Part shown: positions 45,601 through 60,600 of the stretch, one piece after another | How positions within the stretch are numbered: position 1 is the first letter of the stretch | Layout of the letters: every line of letters begins with the position of its first letter | From: Numida meleagris | Lineage: Eukaryota; Chordata; Aves; Galliformes; Numididae | Direction of reading: 5' to 3' | DNA length: 64,000 nt | Assembly: GCF_002078875.1 (NCBI RefSeq) | Contig: NC_034421.1 | Coordinates: 8,702,365-8,766,364 of the forward strand | Translations under genes and position numbers: made by a program | Notes under the pieces: model-generated | Told to the model about the DNA's origin: nothing | Seen by the model: the letters and a program-made list of their open reading frames with translations, nothing else | Database searches by the model: none

Positions 45601-48600
45601 GCTCAGAGCCACCATTACTCTCAGATGCAAACTACATACAGTGAAGCAAGGCTGGAGCTGCAGAGCCTGCACCAGGGCTGGCCACCAGCCCCTCTCCTTC
45701 CCTGGAGGAGCACAGGGCCAGCTCTGCATCCCATGGTGCAGTGCAGGTCCAAACCAAGCGGAGATCTGACCACCACCGCCCATTCCCAGAAGAAAAAGGA
45801 GCAGCTGTGGTATTGCTATCATAACAAAAGGCTTAAATATCTTTAATGATACCCCAAATATTAGATTACAGGAATCAGAGACTAAGTGATTGGGTAGACA
45901 ACACAGAAAAAAAAGCTATGATACAAAGCCACAGCTGGAGCCGGCCCAAAGAACCAACTTCACCAGCAGACAGGTCAGTATGGGAGCTGCCCATCCCAGG
46001 CTGAGTGACCAACATGAGCACACCCCAGTCCTGCCCAGACCCAGTGTGCATGGGGCTGCACCTCCGGCTCCTCACCTGCCGAGCCCAGCGCTGCATCTGA
46101 CGTCACGTAATCACGTTAAAAGTTCTCCCGCAGGCATTCTGTCTCCTCTGCTCCTGCTGACTGCTCCTGGCAAAGGCAGCGGGATGTGCTCGGCATGCAG
46201 GAGCAGGTGGCAGGCTGAGGAAGCCCTGTGCCTCTGATGCAATACAATACAATTCAATTTCTTTTTTTTTTTGCTTTGTACAGAAAATATGCCAAGAGTC
46301 TGCCTGTTCCTACCGTGTACCCTCCCTGCACCCTTGGCTACTCCAGAGCCACACCAGCAGTGTCTGTCCCAAGCTGGCCCATCCTGATGGCACCTTTCCC
46401 ACAGCCTCTCTCCCACACTAGAAAAAGCATCTGACTTTTTATCCCTAACTCTTTTTCTCACAGCATCTCTCAGTTCATGTTATGTAGCATGATGTGATCA
46501 CAGACTCATATTCACCACATGTACTTCCTGCTGCTGCTGCTGCATCTCTGCTTTTCCTGTTTGGCACCTCCCTTCCATCAGCCTTTGTGCACCCCCACAT
46601 CACAGCGCTCTTCAATATATGATATTTTCAATTATTTCCATCAGCAAGCCATTCCCTAATACGTACATCATGCTCACAACTCTTGCAAGGCCAAGCTGTA
46701 CCTAGACAAACCCTTGTAGCAACTGTTGCACAAAGGATCTAGGACAGCATCATGCCCAATGTGATTCGAATGCCCAGTTCTACCACCTTTCCTTTGATTT
46801 TTCCCCCAAACCACTCAGACAAATTTATCACTGAGAACACCCAGCCCAAGCATGGTATCAGGTCTTGACAGGAGCCCTCAGACAGCAGAAAGCCACCCCA
46901 CTACTGTAACCTGGGGTCACCTCTCCCCTTCTCTCCTGCCTAGCAAATCACAAGGGCTAATCTCAGCATTCACACCTGGCCTGTAAAATCTATCACCAGC
47001 GCAGTAAGGAAGCATTATACCACCCACGCTGCGCAAACACGATCCACCTGCACTATCCCTCAACCTCAGATTTATTTTTTATTTTTTTTTAAATAACACA
47101 CTGACATTTTTTATGCATCCAGCCTTGTTTTCCACTTGCATTCACCGCTGTGCTGGGTTCCATGCAGACTTTAATTCCTAGAAATTCAGGTACATTCAGA
47201 CAGCACAAATTAGGAAGCTAATTAACAATGCTATTACCAGCTGGGATGAGACAGCCAAACAGTTTAGGCTGTAAATATCAGATTCCTGGTGCAGATGGAG
47301 GCAGGCTGACACCAGACAGGAAAGTAGGACGCTATACATCACCTCAAGCTTAGAGTGCTGGACATCCAAAATCTGGGGTAACTACTTTTGGATCCACACA
47401 TTGGAGGCACAGCTAACCTGATCGAGCAGCGCAAGAGCCCATGTAATACACCACACTGCTGCCAGCCTGTGCTGAGCCTCACTAGTGAAAGGAAAGCTAC
47501 GCGCCCGATTTTCAGCAGGAGCCAAACTAACAGGGATATTGGCAGCTCTGGAAGAACTCTTCTGACTACTTGGGAGAGATACAAAATGCTGTACTTTGTG
47601 TGATCCACCAGACTCCAAAGACTACAACCAGTTTTAAGGAGTCTCAGATCAGGGTTAATTTCCCAAATCCCAGCAGCGCCTTTCTAGCTCTCACTGCCTC
47701 CCAAGTGTGTCCAGAATTTTGCTAATTATCTTAAGGGAAGTAAGGTACAATGCTCCCTGCAAAGACCACGCAGGGTGACTGTGCCCAAAAAACAAAGCAG
47801 CCCCACGGTGAGGCAGAACAACAGAAATGTTTCCAGGAATAACCTAAGGTGCTTTCACAAGGAAACCCAGCTCCCCAAACAGCTTACGGTATGAATGACT
47901 CAGACCTTTAAAAGCACTTAACTTGAGCAGCGAACTGCCTCTGATCCTATAAATGTATTACTTCTAGTTTAGCTGTGAGAATCTAGGGAACGAGTCTCAA
48001 ACTCTGCCACTGTGGCCAAGGGGACACCAGGTGCTCAGGCGACATCCACGGCCGGGAGCAGCCCCGGTTCCTCCCCAGCAGGTCAGCCAGACACCGCCCC
48101 ACCACGCTTGCTAGCTTTCCCCTGTTCTTGGCTCACTTGTCATTTGCAGCCATCGTTAACCAACAGGCAAGGAACTAACTAGGCGCTCCAAAAAACCCTG
48201 GGTACACAACATACCTCCATGGGCTTTTGTTCTCCAGGCCATTATGCTGTTTATAGGCATCTCTATCAGTAAGAGCAATGACAAGGCATGTTTCCATGGG
48301 AGGACTCAAGGCACAGAAGCACGGCTTTTGTTCTGTTGCCCACGGAAGCCTTTCCAAATCTCACAATCACACACTGACTGAGCAAAGAGGGACATGAGCT
48401 CAAAAGCACAAGAGCTGTCATCAGCACTTCATACACGGCAGGGAAAGGAAGCATCTGAATCTTCCCTTTTCTCCTTCTTTCCATCAGAAATCTGAAATGC
48501 TGTCAGTTTTTCCTTGGATGTGCTGTTCACAGAACACAATGTTCAGAGCTGCCCCTCAGGCAGCACCTCTCCAAGGCCTCGGTTGAGTTCCCATTAGCAT

Positions 48601-51600
48601 GCTGATGACGCGCTGATTTGTGCAAGATCCCAGATGACCTGGGAAAGCAATTTCCTGTTTGATTAGGTGCCTAAGTGACACCGAGCCTGGGATGTCGGAG
48701 ACTCTCCTGAAGCTGAATTTACATTTCACTCCTGGCTGCTCCTCTCTGCTACTATCACACTGCCAGCCCTGGGCTCGCCTCTCATCCAGAACCTTCTGCC
48801 CTTACCACTTGGGTTGAACCAAACACACAAAGGACAATTTTATTTTATTTTTTCTGTCCTCTCTGAAACACAACGAGGCTATCACAAGGGAAGAAGAGGT
48901 TTACAATTAATGTCACTTGCACATCTTTTTTGATTAGGGTGATTCCTTACTGATAGCCCACCCTGGCTGCTCATTTTGTATTGCTACAACACCAGCAAAA
49001 CTGCAGCTAAAAACTATCCCCAGTTCCCGACGGTAACGAGAGCACGCTACATCAGCACAGACATCTATGCAACACTCCTAATGAAGTTTCAGATTGATTT
49101 TCCTCCTCCAGGTTATCTGTGATGATACCTCCAGGCACATTAGAAAACTGATGGCTTAGAACAGTTTGCTCTAACAGGCTCTCTACAGCATCCTGTGACA
49201 CACAGCAATCATTCCTGGAAGGCTGAGCTACTAAGGATCAGAAATATATATTTATATATACTAATATATATACACATATTTCAGGAACTGAAATATATGT
49301 ATTTCATTCATCAGCACTGATTCTGCACCACCTCCTTTAATTAAGCAGCTAAGCTTAAAAAAAAATAGGGAAAAAACCTTGACAATGCTCAGTTCCATAT
49401 TTAATTTCCTGCAACTCCCTACCACCAACGTGAACTCTGTTTCACACTGATGTACACAAGGTTGAGCCAACTGCTGTGTCAAGGCTCTCTGAGCAAAGCT
49501 GCCAGACACTTTTTCATCTGTCTCGTGCCTGTAAGAGAGATGTATGCTGGCACGTTGCTGAGTAACATCCCGCACTACCCCATGCCAAATATAATAGGTT
49601 CCCCAAAGATGGCACCTTCTCAGGACTGCAATGAGCAAACCCAGGAATGGCAGTGCCAAGAGCACTTGGTGCATGCTCAACTGGAGGCTGCCTAGCAGAA
49701 TGCCAGGGCCACCCAGGATTCAAGGCAAGGCACCGAGGAAATGCTCAGAAGTGACTCATTACTTGTATTTCAGATTCCTTTCTCACTTTTCCTTCCCAGC
49801 CAAGGCATGGTAAGAACAACAGCGCAATGCTTGCTGTAGCCTTGTCTCTGGGGTGGGAATCAAGCGTTGTAGAGCCCTGCCGCAGGAGAGCTATTTGTGA
49901 AGCACAGACAAAGATGACAGCTCTTTAAAAGACTGTCACTCTAGTGCTCTCATAGTATGAAGTTAAAAAGGCAAGTCCAATGCTTATTGCTTCTATTACA
50001 GAAATGGCTACGTTGGAGAGGAGGATGAATTTTTATGTTATTTTCCCCCAACTACAACCACGCAAGTTTTTTTCTTTTGCAGAATGGTCTCCAAGCTCTC
50101 ATTACTGCTGGTCTAAAACATTTATTCCTGCCTACTCAAATCTGCCAAAAGAGAAATGAATCATATGTCAATAAAACTTGGGGTCCTGAACATGTGTTTC
50201 AGAATTAATCTTAACAGAGAAATGTGTGAATCTGAGCACAGCCACGGCAAGGGCTGCCAACTTCATTCATGGTAATTAAGCGAAGCCACGCACATTTAAG
50301 AGGATATTTAAGGAGCGCAGAGTGTTCCCATCAGACTGGACTCAAAAGTTCCTCCATGAGCAGCTACTCTAGAAGAAAAAACATCCAGAACTATCAAGGA
50401 TCAAGAATTTGGCAGCACCTGCAGTGGCATTTCCTACGAGGAGTCAGGCCTGCTTATTTGCTGGCCCTGATCGCATTTGGGATGGCAGCTCCCTTGTGCC
50501 TCCCTTTTGGACTCAATCCCACCAAATGCTTAACACATGATCCAAACTGAAAATATGCTTATGCACAGGCATGGTCTTTTACCTGATGCTTAGTGTTAAT
50601 GATTTCAGCGCAGTGCAATGATTTCTCAAGAGGACAGCACACTGTTCACCTACATTCAGTTTATCTGATGACACCAACTATATACATCCAGATATAACAA
50701 CTATATTTAACCCAATGTAACAAGCACACAATGCTGCGCAGTCTGGTTCATCTGAGCAGTTGTACACAAGGCAAGTTTCCAGGCTGTCAGTTAATGAGCA
50801 AGCTCCATGAGGTGGTAACAGAGATGTTCTGCTGCTGAGGACCACACGCCTATGCCTGCCCAGAAGCACCTGCCCTTATCAGCACATACCATGGCAATGG
50901 TTTCCAGGCAGCAAAACAGACGTCCCACCCCACTGGTAGGAAGAAAACGTTCTCCACAGCCACCTGGATTCACTTCCCTCCATCTCTCGTGCTCATCACG
51001 TTTCCCCCTATAAATGCCAGTAAAAAAAAAAAAACCCAACAACCCACACCCTCACATCTTCTGTCTTCCATTTTTACATATCTCAATGTAAACGTGTCTA
51101 TCTTCATCTCCCACTGCTGCTGGCTTTATGAGCATCTGTTTCAGCTTCTCCAGAAGCCCAGGACATGTGCGTCTGACTGACACCAGTACTGGTGTCACTG
51201 GGTGCTTTTGTCCCAGTCTACCGTGATCTCACAACACAAAATGCACTTGGGCAGACTCAACTTCAACCCAACAAAAAACAGATGAATGCTGTTGCACAAC
51301 TAACCAAGCAAAGAAGTGAGAAGTATTAAAAAATATTTGTCAATGTGTCAAATCTGTCATGCCAAAAGGCAGAATCTTTCAACTGGCAATTTAAAAATAC
51401 AAACTTCTAGCACAAATATTACTGCTATTGAAAGATATTAAGATGCAATTTTTCAAAGTAACAAGCTTTATTGTTTTACTGCTTCAAGGATTTATTTCAA
51501 CCCTTTGATTGATGCATTTATCCTTAACCATCACTAGCAGAAAATGCACTCTATTCCACGAGCTTAAAAACTTTATCAGTGAGGAAACATGGAAATATGA

Positions 51601-54600
51601 TGTAATACATCCACTCCGGATATCCTAGCACAGCCTAGTGCAACAATTCCCTTTGAAGTTCCAGTGCCAGTAAGATCAAGCCCTGCCAAAAAGAATGTGG
51701 AAATATAAGACACTCAACTAAAGCCACAAAACAAGGCACTTCACTGACCAAGGTGCAATGGATTTTATGGGCTAAATTAAGCTTTGCCTTTATCTGCTTG
51801 CTATCTTATGGAAAACAGGTGTGTAAGGTTAGGCCTGTCCATTCACAAGGGGTTTTCTCTTGATATTTATAAAATGAAGGAGAAAAAACCAAAATGCTAA
51901 TTCCTGCATAAATAATTAATGCAAATCCTGTTGGAGCAAGCAGCACTGCTGAAAGCAACTGCAGCCTTCTGCAAAACTTCAGAGAGGCCGGAGGATGGCT
52001 GGCCCCAGGCCTGGCACACCGGGGCAGATATGGCCTTGTCCAGCCAGGGCTGCGTTCAGAGCACTGAAACCACATTACTAATAGATACAGAATACAGGGA
52101 AGTGTTTACTGTGCAAAAGCAGAGATGGGATAAAAAAAAAAAGCAAGGCTACATGGTATGAATCACAGGAGGATAAGTGGGATGCAAAGAGACCTCGGTC
52201 CTTAGGTACATCGAGCCCACCATGAGCCATCAATATCAGAAAGAAAAAAAGTAAAACACTTTTGTGAATAAACATTTGGGGAAAATGGCAGAGAGGGGAC
52301 CCCAGGAATCACAGAATCACAGAATTGTAGGGGCTGGAAGGGACCTCTAGAGATCATCGAGTCCAACCCCCCTGCTAAAGCAGGCTCCCTAGATCAGGTT
52401 GCACAGCTCAGTGTCCAGGCAGGTCTTGAACATCTCCATAGAAGACTCCAAAACCTCCTGACTAGCCTGTTCCAGTGCTCCATCACCCTCACTGTGAAGA
52501 AGTTCTTACGCACGTTTGTGTGGAACTTCCTATGCTTCAGCTTGTGGCTGTTTCCCCTTGTCCTATCACCATGCACCATTGAGAAGTGAATATCTGTTCT
52601 TGTTCATTTTTCCTATGAACATTCACAATCCAGCTGCCCCCTCCATCCCCAATAGGTTGTTACCAAGCAAAACAGACCCCAGCAGAGGTAGCAGGGAGCC
52701 TGCGGTATTCACTTGTGTTCAACTTTCAGAACTTTCCTTTTTGCATGAGAAATGTTCTGGCCAGTTCCTTAACACTACCGTTTGTACTCCAGCACATGCA
52801 GCCATAAGTCATAAGGTCCTCCACTCTGAGGTGAAGCACAAAGCTCCCTGCAGTCGCTGTGTACCCAGAGCAGCGCAGTGACCGCACGCTGCCTGGCTGG
52901 GTTTCCTTTCCACAAGTACCTGAAGACAAGTTCCCACTCCACATCACACTCTCAGACCCACACTGTACAACACAGATGAGGTCAGCAATCTGCTGTTCAT
53001 CTTGTCCAGTGCTTCCAGCTATGCCATCCTTTCGTAGACACAGAAATCAAAAGAACAACAAATCTTCCGAGTTCACACAGGGTTTTGGATTCAACAAAGA
53101 TAGCAAGACTTAGAAACTACAGTCTCACAGCTGGTGACAAACAGGTAGAGGCAATCACGTTACATCAGCCTCCGGTGGCACTCCTGTCCTTAGCGCGGAT
53201 GGCTACAATGCCACCCATGCCCAGCTCTGGGCTGCACTCAGCGCTAGGCCGCCGCAGGCGGCACTGCCAGAAGCAGAGCTGGCAGCACGCCGCAGGCCCT
53301 GGTGGCAAAGCTCAGCCCTTCCCCCTGAGGAGCTCCTTCCCTGCTGCAGAGGAAGCCGCACTATGGGGGGCCCTCTCAGCACAGGACCCCCTCTGCATCC
53401 TTCCGCCATCCCATTCAGGCCACACTGCAGGCTCAAAGCTGTGTGCATGCAACATGCCATTCACATCAGATACCATCTATGGCAAGTTTAATTTCCTTCA
53501 GGGACATGACAAAAATAAAATTACCTTGCAATTTGTTGCTCTGGGATGGATTTTGTCTTCTATATGCTTTCTTTGCATCAGATCATTACTGAACTGGTGC
53601 CAGTGATTCTCCAAAGCACAGTCATGTGAATAACCACAGGGGTGACCCAGAAGAGACAGTGTCACTGCAGTGTCTGGGAACAGAGGCAGGTCACTGCAGT
53701 GACAAGAAAGATCTTCCACAAGGTGCAGATTTCCAAAGCAGTTTTGATTTGTTCTCATTAGAGTTGACATATATCTTTTGTCATTCCACCTCCCCTGACC
53801 ATGAAAGAAAGCAGCTTCTCCACCTCACAGCAGAGCAGCTACAAGGCCAGCTATAGGCTCAACTTCATCTCAACCCAGAGGATGCTGTATTAACAAGACG
53901 ACAACAACTTATCAAAAATGGTATTAAATGCTAACAAAGAAAGGAGCCACACACACACACACACACAAAACCAGCAGGAAAAATTGTGGTAATAATTTGA
54001 GCAATTCTGTTACCTGAGAACTAGGAACAAGGGCTTTCCACCAGTGTCCGCCTTTCACAAGGTCTACATCGCTCAAGGGCATTGACACTTTGCCAATGAC
54101 ACAATGGCGTGAGAATTTGTCAAAATCCACTACAGTTAAAAGCAGAGTTCTTCTCTGGGCTTCTAAAAATGGGATTTCAAATGTGTACCTCTCTTCAAAC
54201 ACTGGGTTTTGCGTTTTGCGCTTAACGCCGGTCTGCTTGGAGTTCTTCTGATCTGGAAGCAGGCAGATCTTCACGTAGGGGTTGGAGTGAGCCATATCTT
54301 GCCTCGAGCCGTCATATGAAATGGGGGGAGGCAGATCCTTAGCCTCAATGACTCGAACTATTAGGTAATTATGCAGCAGATCGTACTGAGTGCTGAAGTG
54401 CAGCATGCCCAGCTGGTACTTGGATAAGATTTCCTCATCTGTCAAGGAGTCCATATCATCACTATTTGAGTCAAGAGAGTACAGTCTTGGTTCAAATTTT
54501 CTAAAATAGTCATCTGGGCTATAAGTTTTCCGCAGGATAGTTGGCTGAACTATTTCCTTCTTGGCTCCTATTATTCCAAATTCAATAGGTTTAATGTCAA

Positions 54601-57600
54601 TTAATGGAGAACTTGGCCTCCTTGACTCTAAACCTAAACAAGAAAAATGCAAAAATATGACTGTTAGAAACTCAATCTATTAGAGGTCCAAGCCATCTCA
54701 TGATTCTTTAGGTTCGGCTATTCTGTACCTGTGCAGTGCCTAGCATGGCAGGCATTGTGGAGTGTCAGTGGGACCTTCCACCACTACACTGTAAAAAAAT
54801 TAATAGCACCTTTTGTTATGCTGCAGAGCAATCTCGACTACACTTCCGCCCCCCCTTGTCCATTTTCACCAGACACGTGCTTTAGCAAGAAGAACAGGGC
54901 TGGCCTCTTCCACTGTGTTCCTGTAGAACAGGATAAGATTTTAATCAATGTACCTTCAGCTCGGACTAGATTACCTGTCTAAGAGATGAAAGAGCAGGCA
55001 ATACACTCTGACTTTTTCCCCCACAAGAATTACATTAATGTTGGAAGGACGACCTTACTTGAAATCCGCCTGGTGAGGCTGTAAGTGGACCGTGATGTAT
55101 CTGAAGACGACCGCCTTCTGTCAGGGGAAACATCCTGAAGAGTGGGAGGCAGGTCACTGATTGTATTATCAGAGTCTCCATTTTTGTCCTCATTTTGGCT
55201 GCTTATCCTGTTATAATGAGAGACCTTTGGGTGATTCAACACAGTAAAAGGACTATATACAGAACAAAAATGAATTTGGATATTCTAATCTTGTGTGCAC
55301 ATCCCTGGATGCTGCAGGGTATCTCCTTCACATCTATTCGGGAAGCAGAAGGCTGAGCAACTGACTTCATGCCTATGTAAAAAGGAGATTATCTTTCTCC
55401 TTGCCTTTCAAGCAGAAGTGTATCAGCACTAGAGCACGACACAGGCCACAAAGGCACGTGACTTGGATCTCAATCAGCTGTAGTACATTCATCTTTGAGC
55501 AAATAAAAGAAAAAAAACCAACAACCTCACAACATGAGCTTATTGCTATAAATTCATTGGTGCCCTCTGGAAGCGTGGCCACCACTAGGAATGAGCCAGC
55601 ATGGGAGACCACCATGCTCAGACATCCCAATCCCACCAAACACCTCTCTCAGTAAAATATGACTTTGCAGATACAACACTAAGGTTTCAAAACTCAGTTA
55701 GTAGGATTAATTAACAGCTATTTATTGATATGTCTTTTTAAATAACTGGCTGCTTTTTATCCACTCCTATAAAGCAGAGGTGACTTTCAAAAGACAGAAA
55801 TGTTACTGCCCATGGGGTCTTGTTTAGGGCAGGGAAAGGACAGCAGGATCCCAGTAACAGTGCCACTGAGAGCTGAAGTACCTTGGGAGGACTCAGTAGG
55901 AGAGTGGGATCATAAAGTCCTCATACAACTTCCATTTCACCTTAGTTTTCATCTGTAACAGCAGTTTAGCTAAAAATCTCAATTTCCTACTACTTTGGAG
56001 GCACGCACCACTGGCAGGGATCTCCCAGCTTCGGCTGGAAGGAGAGCAAGAGACAGAACCATGCAGAGGGTACAGCCCCAACTGCACCCTGAGAGCTGAG
56101 CCACGGGCAGAAGCCTGCTAATGGAAATGAAACGAAGCAACGGTATGGGACACATAGAGCACCATGCTAAGTGAATCCAGGAGACAGAGCGCTCAGGAAA
56201 ACCTCAGTGGATCACAAGGAAACCACCAGCATGGAACAAGCAGAGCAAGCAGAATGCTGCATGAGGCTTGCTCCTGGGTCACTCATCCCATGGCCATGGC
56301 CAGGCTGGGTACCAGTGAAATACGTTGAATCATTTGTTTTAGTAATCAGTGACCGAGCTAGAACAATAGAAATGTTTGGGGAAATAAAATTTAACAAAAG
56401 TAAGCTCATAGAAAAGGCCCTCGAATACAAAATAGATTTAAACTAAAATTTCTTATCTAAGTCCACACAATTCACAGCAGGATTTACACTACATGCAAGC
56501 CTCGCTAATCCAGAGTCATACAACTCATACAACTCATCCATATTAAAAATAAACAAATAAAGAAAGAAATCCAAAAGTAAATAAATACATCGAAACCAAA
56601 ACCTACACTGAAGAGGGCACACAGTACTTGCACAGCTCTGCAGCCCATTAGGGGCAGTCCAAACCCTGCAGTGTGATGTAGCAGAAACACAAACAGCTTT
56701 TTCATGCCTAAGTGCAGATCTGCACCACCATATGTAGCATTTGGATGTGTTCATGTCTGAGAAGCAAATGCACAAAGCAAGAAAGCAGGGCGAAATGGGA
56801 ATCAGGAAGAGAGGCATTAAGGATGTTCTACAATGGGTAAACGTAATAGTGAGTTAATAACATACAGATGACCTTTAGTAAGGAAATTGCTACTGAGCTA
56901 CAATAATTTTTCCTCAAATAAACTTTGGCTCTGGTTAAAGCAGCTCTGTTTCTGTTTAATCAGAGCCTTTGGGAAGAGGAATCTCGTTCTGATTTCAATT
57001 TAATCTCACAGAGCATGCACCATTTATCTTTGGGTTTTTATGGAGAATATTCCACAACAGGCAGTGCCAACACACAGCCTTATTCCCAGCCCATCGCTGC
57101 GCAGACTGGGATGCAAACACTCATCATGAGATAAGAAGCAGCACCTACCACACATTCAGGTCAATGCAATTAGATTCAATTCAGTAAGGTTTTTTTTCCA
57201 AGTTGCTACTGGAGGCTATTGTGAAAATTCAGAAAGTGAGAAAAATCAACAGCCTCTCAAGAAGTACTTAAACTTGCAGCCTTAGAGTCCTCTCCTGAAT
57301 TTCCAGGACATCAGGTGTCTCACAGGGACATAGGGAAGGAGCAAACTGCATGGCATCAGCTTCCTGGCTGCATGAAGAAGTGGCAACATTGAAAGATCTC
57401 AGCTGAAAACTTGGGTTCATTTTTAAAATGCTTTCAGGCTGTGAGCAAGGAATACAACAAATTGATTTGTTCCCAAACTTAATGCACGTATCTAAAGGCA
57501 GAATATGGTGTTGTCAAATCCATCTTCCATTTGAGGGGTTTCCACTGAATCTAAAAGCTTTCTCTTTAAAAAGAGTAATAATGGGGGAGGGTATTAATTA

Positions 57601-60600
57601 GCATACACAGATCTCTGAGCACTTTGAAAACATACCCATTAAACACATTACTCTGAGACCAATTCTCCACCCTAGCCCTAACCCTAACTCCAGACATTGT
57701 TTCCTACCTCCAAAAAATGCATAAGGAAATTACCGTGTATAAGGTTAATATAATGAAAGTAAGAATCTTCTTCAGCTTGTGATCTTCAAGCCAAGAGAGG
57801 CTGCAGGGCATCACTTCCACCTTAAATGTGCACGCACAAAGAACGCAGCCCTCCTATCCATCTGCAAACAAAATATATCACCTCTGTCTCCTCCCTTCTG
57901 CTCTCCTTTCCATCTTCCAGACCCTCACTCCTCCACAGTTCCTCTTCTCCCCTCTCCTCTCAACCGCACCCCCTCAGTGTCTTTCCCACCTATGCTCTCT
58001 GTGTGCTCCTCACTCCACTCCTTTTGGGGCTTCCTGACCAGCTTCCAACAAGGTCACCCTCCTGGCACCATGCTGGGCTCATCCCTGCCAAGCAGCAGGA
58101 GTCTGCAGCCCTACAGAGCCCTACAACGTGTGGAGGGTGACTTCAGTCGTCCTAAGGCAAGACACCTCCATGCTGCCACTCAAAGCCACATTACTCATCA
58201 CCAGTGTCCTCTCCATTGGTTCTGCCTGCCCCTCCCAGGTGTCACCTGTGGGAACTCACCTTCTCCCACCACTACAGCCCCTACCAGCCCCAGGCTGCCC
58301 AAAGCCAGAGGGAATGGTGAAGACGTGGCACCAAAGGCACAGCCCTGAGCGTGAGCCAGGGTGGGGGCCCTAGGGACCCTACCAGGCTGCAACACTGAAG
58401 CACAGCGTAGCTGAAGACCTGGGCATTTTTCCACCAAGAATGTGCTGTCTTCTGTTTATCAACATTACAAGAAATTAATCATCAAGGCTTTCAGATGGAG
58501 CAGGACCGGGGGGAGAACAACACAAAAAAAAAACGCAGCTCATCCACAAGGTCACCGCATCACGGTGCCCCAGAGCCAGGCAGGACGCAGCAGCCCATAC
58601 CTGGCCGCGGGCCAACCACCTGCACATCACAGCCCTCTGCTCCCAGGACGGCAGCTCTGAGGCTCCCTCTCACAGCAAGGCTGCCTGCTTGCTACCAGGC
58701 ATGCAATTGTTTCTGCAGCAAGCTTTCTACGTCCAATACTGCTACCTCATCACTGTGTTCTCCTGTCTGCGATGCTTTCCTACTTAGCATTGATTTTTTT
58801 TCCATTTCACGTTAATTGCAGGTGAGCCCACTTCTGGGCATATATCAGACTCTTAAACATGCTGTTCTACATTTAAAATCACTCTAACACCTCTCAAACA
58901 TTTCTATTTTTATTGCTTCAGTATCAACTACCATCCAATTCTACCACAATTCAGAAAGGTACGTAGACAAGACTGTGATTTAAACATAAGAGAACTTATT
59001 TTATGCAGCAACAGTACACAGACCTTTCTGACCTGACAGAACAGCAGCAGGTACACACAGCAGTAGATAACATTAACTGAGCATCTTAGTGCCCACCAAC
59101 ATCACAGTATCATGGGATGCACCAAAATGGCACCTCCTGTGCCACAGTTTTTGGGCACAGAAGACAGCCCAGCACAGACATCATCAACAATGCCTCTGCA
59201 GTCACCTCTCTGGTTCCCAAAGGAGAGAGTAAAAAAGGGAAGATATCACTGTCTGTCTTTGCAAAGCACCAGGTGAAACCTGCTGTTGTCACTCTTACTC
59301 TTTACTGATTCAAGAGGAAGTCTTGAAGAGGACTAAGATGATGCAGGAGGTCAGGCCTTACTAAATGAAACTTTGGATGGGTTTCTCCTCAGAACACATA
59401 CGAGGTATGCCTTTCACCTTCCTAGATTATAACCATCTTAACGCCAGGATAAGAAATTTTTCCAAAACAACTTCATCAGCATTTCAGCTAAGTGAAAGTG
59501 CTCCAAAGGGCTGGTCCGTTTATAGAGAAAATGGGACTTTGGATGAGAAGTGTTCTTAGTGCTAAACCAACAACTCATCTTGCCCTGCCAGCTTACACGG
59601 TAACTTCTGTCCCACCTACCAGAACATGCTTTACCAAGGCTCCCAGTACTATCTGAGCTAACGGTGCTGCTGGCTTTCCTTACCACAAAGCTGCCTACTT
59701 TCCCACCCTCACCAGGGAATTCCTCCTTCACACATGGCATCCTCCAAACCCTGAACCCTTCTTGCCTTTTCACATCAATACTCCCATCGCAGCTGAACAG
59801 CCCTACTCTTCAGTTAGTGCTGTGAAATTGTGCAGCTAAACTTACAGCCAGGCTGGAGTCTGAGCAGGAAAAGGTCCCAGGATTTCAACTTCATCTTCAT
59901 TTGTTTGACAACAGCTACAGTCGAAACACTTCTGACAACAATTTCTACAAGTCCACCGGCACAGCAAGAGATCCGAGATTCTAGCGAGCAGACCCTGAAG
60001 CCATTGGAAACCAAAGTACAAGATTACAACCCATCAATAGCTATTGAGAAATAAATTGAGAAATAACATTCAGCTCTATTTATGAGTTTCTGCAATAGCA
60101 CATTAAGAACTGTATTTATTCCATCTATATCAAAAAACAAGGCCTGTGCAGTTACCAGCCCAACTTCACTGATACCATAACAAGGCAGGAAAATAAGCAT
60201 TCACGGCAGGTACTTCTCCTCTGGTAGCAATGCATCATTATGTATGTTGGCAAGAGGGTGATTTACAAAACACTGTGGTGTAACAACATGCTGGAGTGGA
60301 AACATGCTTTTTCTTTCATGCACATCAACAAACCCATCGGCAAACATACAACAGAAGGAAAGAAAACCAGAAGGTAAGTGAAAGCTCCAACTTAATTCTG
60401 CAAGGTCTATTTAATTTGAAAACCTTAACACAGCAACACAAATACATTTCATCCCTGCAGGTATGTCAACATGTAATACTCATATGATCCATTCACATAT
60501 GGCATCGCAGCCCAACAAATTCGCCACTAAAAGGGATTAGCAAAAGCGTACTGTCCACATGCCTCTCTCTGCTAGGACGATTAACATGGTGCGCATCCAC

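Larger units (their letters stand above)
44839..54013 (-). other. SYT17: SYT17 intron 5
   Basis: A 9.2-kb intron. It holds a CR1 fragment (52306-52590), a 20-bp CA microsatellite (53948-53967), an AT-rich hairpin region (about 49240-49306) and a POU octamer at 51919. No additional exon was recognised. Confidence 0.85.

Noticed and set aside
59814..60014. 66-codon minus-strand frame overlapping SYT17 exon 3
   Set aside because: It is the wrong frame of the true exon 3 (59846-59994); the cysteine-rich SYT17 peptide is in another frame with proper splice sites.
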